Assembly: GCF_018137945.1 (NCBI RefSeq)
Contig: NZ_CP073089.1
Coordinates: 310,001-374,000, forward strand
DNA length: 64,000 bases
Reading direction: 5' to 3'
Source of the DNA: Brevibacterium sp. W7.2
Lineage (GTDB): Bacteria > Actinomycetota > Actinomycetes > Actinomycetales > Brevibacteriaceae
Shown piece by piece: positions 63,272 to 64,000 of this stretch. The translations under genes and the position numbers were made by a program. Numbering within the stretch: the first letter of the stretch is position 1; each line of letters starts with the position of its first letter. The notes beneath the pieces were generated by a model that was not told where the DNA came from, made no database searches, and saw nothing but the letters and a program-made list of their open reading frames with translations.

Positions 63272-64000
63272 ATGCCCTACTCCCGCATCAAACGTGCGTT
63301 CGACTGCCTCGGGGCAGGACTCGGACTGCTCGTGTGCGCCCCGCTCCTGCTGCTCACCGCCGGCCTCGTCCTCGCCTTCCACGGTGCTCCGGTGATCTTC
63401 GCGCAGGAGCGGGTGACCCAGGGCGGGCGGATCTTCCGGCTGCGGAAGTTCCGGAGCATGCGACCGCTCGACCCCGCGCGCGGCTGGACGAGCGATGCCA
63501 CGCGGCTCACCGCCTTCGGCCGCCTCCTGCGGGCGACGAGCATCGACGAGCTGCCGAGCCTGTGGAACGTCCTCGTCGGCGACATGAGCCTCATCGGCCC
63601 GCGTCCCCTGACGACCGACTACCTCGCGCTCTACACCCCCGAGCAGTCCCGTCGTCACGCAGTGCGCGGCGGCCTGAGCGGACTGGCCCAGGTCAGCGGC
63701 CGCAACGCGCTGTCGTGGGACGAGCGCTTCGACCTCGACCTCGAGTACGTGAAGACCATGAGCCTGCGCACCGATCTGCGCATCCTCGCCCGGACCGTGG
63801 GCACGGTCGTCCGGCGCACCGGGGTCAGCCACCCGGGTGCGGCGACGACGTTCAGCTACGGCGGCAGTCTGCGCTCCGACCTCATCGAGTTCGAGCAGAT
63901 CGCCCGCACCCGCGACCTCACGCAGTGGATGGCGAGGACCCGTGCGGGTCAGCGGGTGGGGCTGTGCGAGATGGTCAGCCTCGGCGAATCGGCCCGGCTG
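63272..64000 (+). CDS. Sugar-1-phosphate transferase (bacterial sugar transferase), 3' end outside window
   Basis: 243 codons are visible and the frame is still open at the edge. N-terminal membrane helix after RIKRAFDCLGAGLG (about 13-36), then the polyprenyl-phosphate sugar-phosphate transferase block: VIFAQERVTQGGRIFRLRKFRSM, RTTS-like RATSIDELPSLWNVLVGDMSLIGPRPL and GLAQVSGRNALSWDERFDLDLEYV. It transfers a sugar phosphate to undecaprenyl phosphate, the first step of glycan assembly. The visible part already exceeds the usual PglC-like length of about 200 residues, so a C-terminal extension or fused domain is likely. Confidence 0.88.
   Translation, partial: MPYSRIKRAFDCLGAGLGLLVCAPLLLLTAGLVLAFHGAPVIFAQERVTQGGRIFRLRKFRSMRPLDPARGWTSDATRLTAFGRLLRATSIDELPSLWNVLVGDMSLIGPRPLTTDYLALYTPEQSRRHAVRGGLSGLAQVSGRNALSWDERFDLDLEYVKTMSLRTDLRILARTVGTVVRRTGVSHPGAATTFSYGGSLRSDLIEFEQIARTRDLTQWMARTRAGQRVGLCEMVSLGESARL

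Overview
The window is high-GC, densely packed DNA with strong G/C preference at third codon positions. Frequent GTG/TTG starts, ATGA/GTGA stop-start overlaps and several start codons 6-8 nt behind a TANNNT -10 box all fit an actinobacterium. The gene content (OleA next to an OleB-type hydrolase, a DUF222/HNH protein, a HAIR operator before clpB, DUF5926, DUF5819+HTTM, an Asp23/AmaP/DUF2273 cluster) suggests a Micrococcales member, most like Brevibacterium; the genus is inference from recall, not a search. I saw no rRNA, tRNA, CRISPR array, prophage or insertion sequence.

Layout. 1-3.3 kb (minus): head-to-head olefin biosynthesis start (oleA, then an oleB or oleBC gene that leaves the window) and a membrane protein. 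3.5-5.3 kb: an SDR and a MurR/RpiR regulator. 5.3-6.2 kb: mostly non-coding, with two tiny overlapping minus ORFs behind a plausible promoter. 6.2-8.4 kb (minus): FMN glutamate-synthase-like enzyme plus dienelactone-hydrolase-like protein. 8.4-9.2 kb: repeat-rich gap ending in a clear promoter for a DUF222/HNH gene. 11.7-21.6 kb: MFS pump, enoyl-CoA hydratase, Nudix, cardiolipin synthase, YtxH-like protein, agmatine deiminase, family III CoA transferase, DUF5819/HTTM pair. 21.7-26.1 kb (minus): clpB under a HAIR (HspR) operator and a CPA1 antiporter. 26.3-33.5 kb: an epimerase-like protein facing a long minus run: FAD dehydrogenase, pheA, GT2 glycosyltransferase, DUF5926, RelA/SpoT-domain synthetase, exonuclease III. 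33.5-35.2 kb: thioesterase and SDR.

35.2-40.0 kb is the most unusual part. A gene-free gap holds a promoter-operator-hairpins-terminator arrangement that looks like a small RNA. It is followed by a formate dehydrogenase with residues typical of NADP specificity, and a divergent MFS / luciferase-like / quinone-oxidoreductase operon whose last gene carries one in-frame amber codon.

40.2-44.5 kb is an envelope-stress (Asp23/Gls24) locus: five minus-strand genes (Asp23, DUF2273, Asp23-like, DUF6286, AmaP) diverge from a plus-strand operon of an ECF sigma factor and two further Asp23-like proteins. 44.6-48.6 kb: pyrE, an ABC ATPase with substituted catalytic residues, its permease with highly charged low-complexity tails, and a SPOUT RNA methyltransferase. 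49.1-51.5 kb (minus): two acyl-CoA dehydrogenases, probably partners. 51.8-59.8 kb: three consecutive large ATPase-LuxR regulators, the third preceded by a cluster of short direct repeats. 60.0-64.0 kb: start of a surface-polysaccharide locus (FlaA1/CapD-type NDP-sugar dehydratase, Fem/GNAT-like acyltransferase, sugar-1-phosphate transferase) which runs off the right edge; the three regulators are natural candidates to control it, but that is inference from position only.
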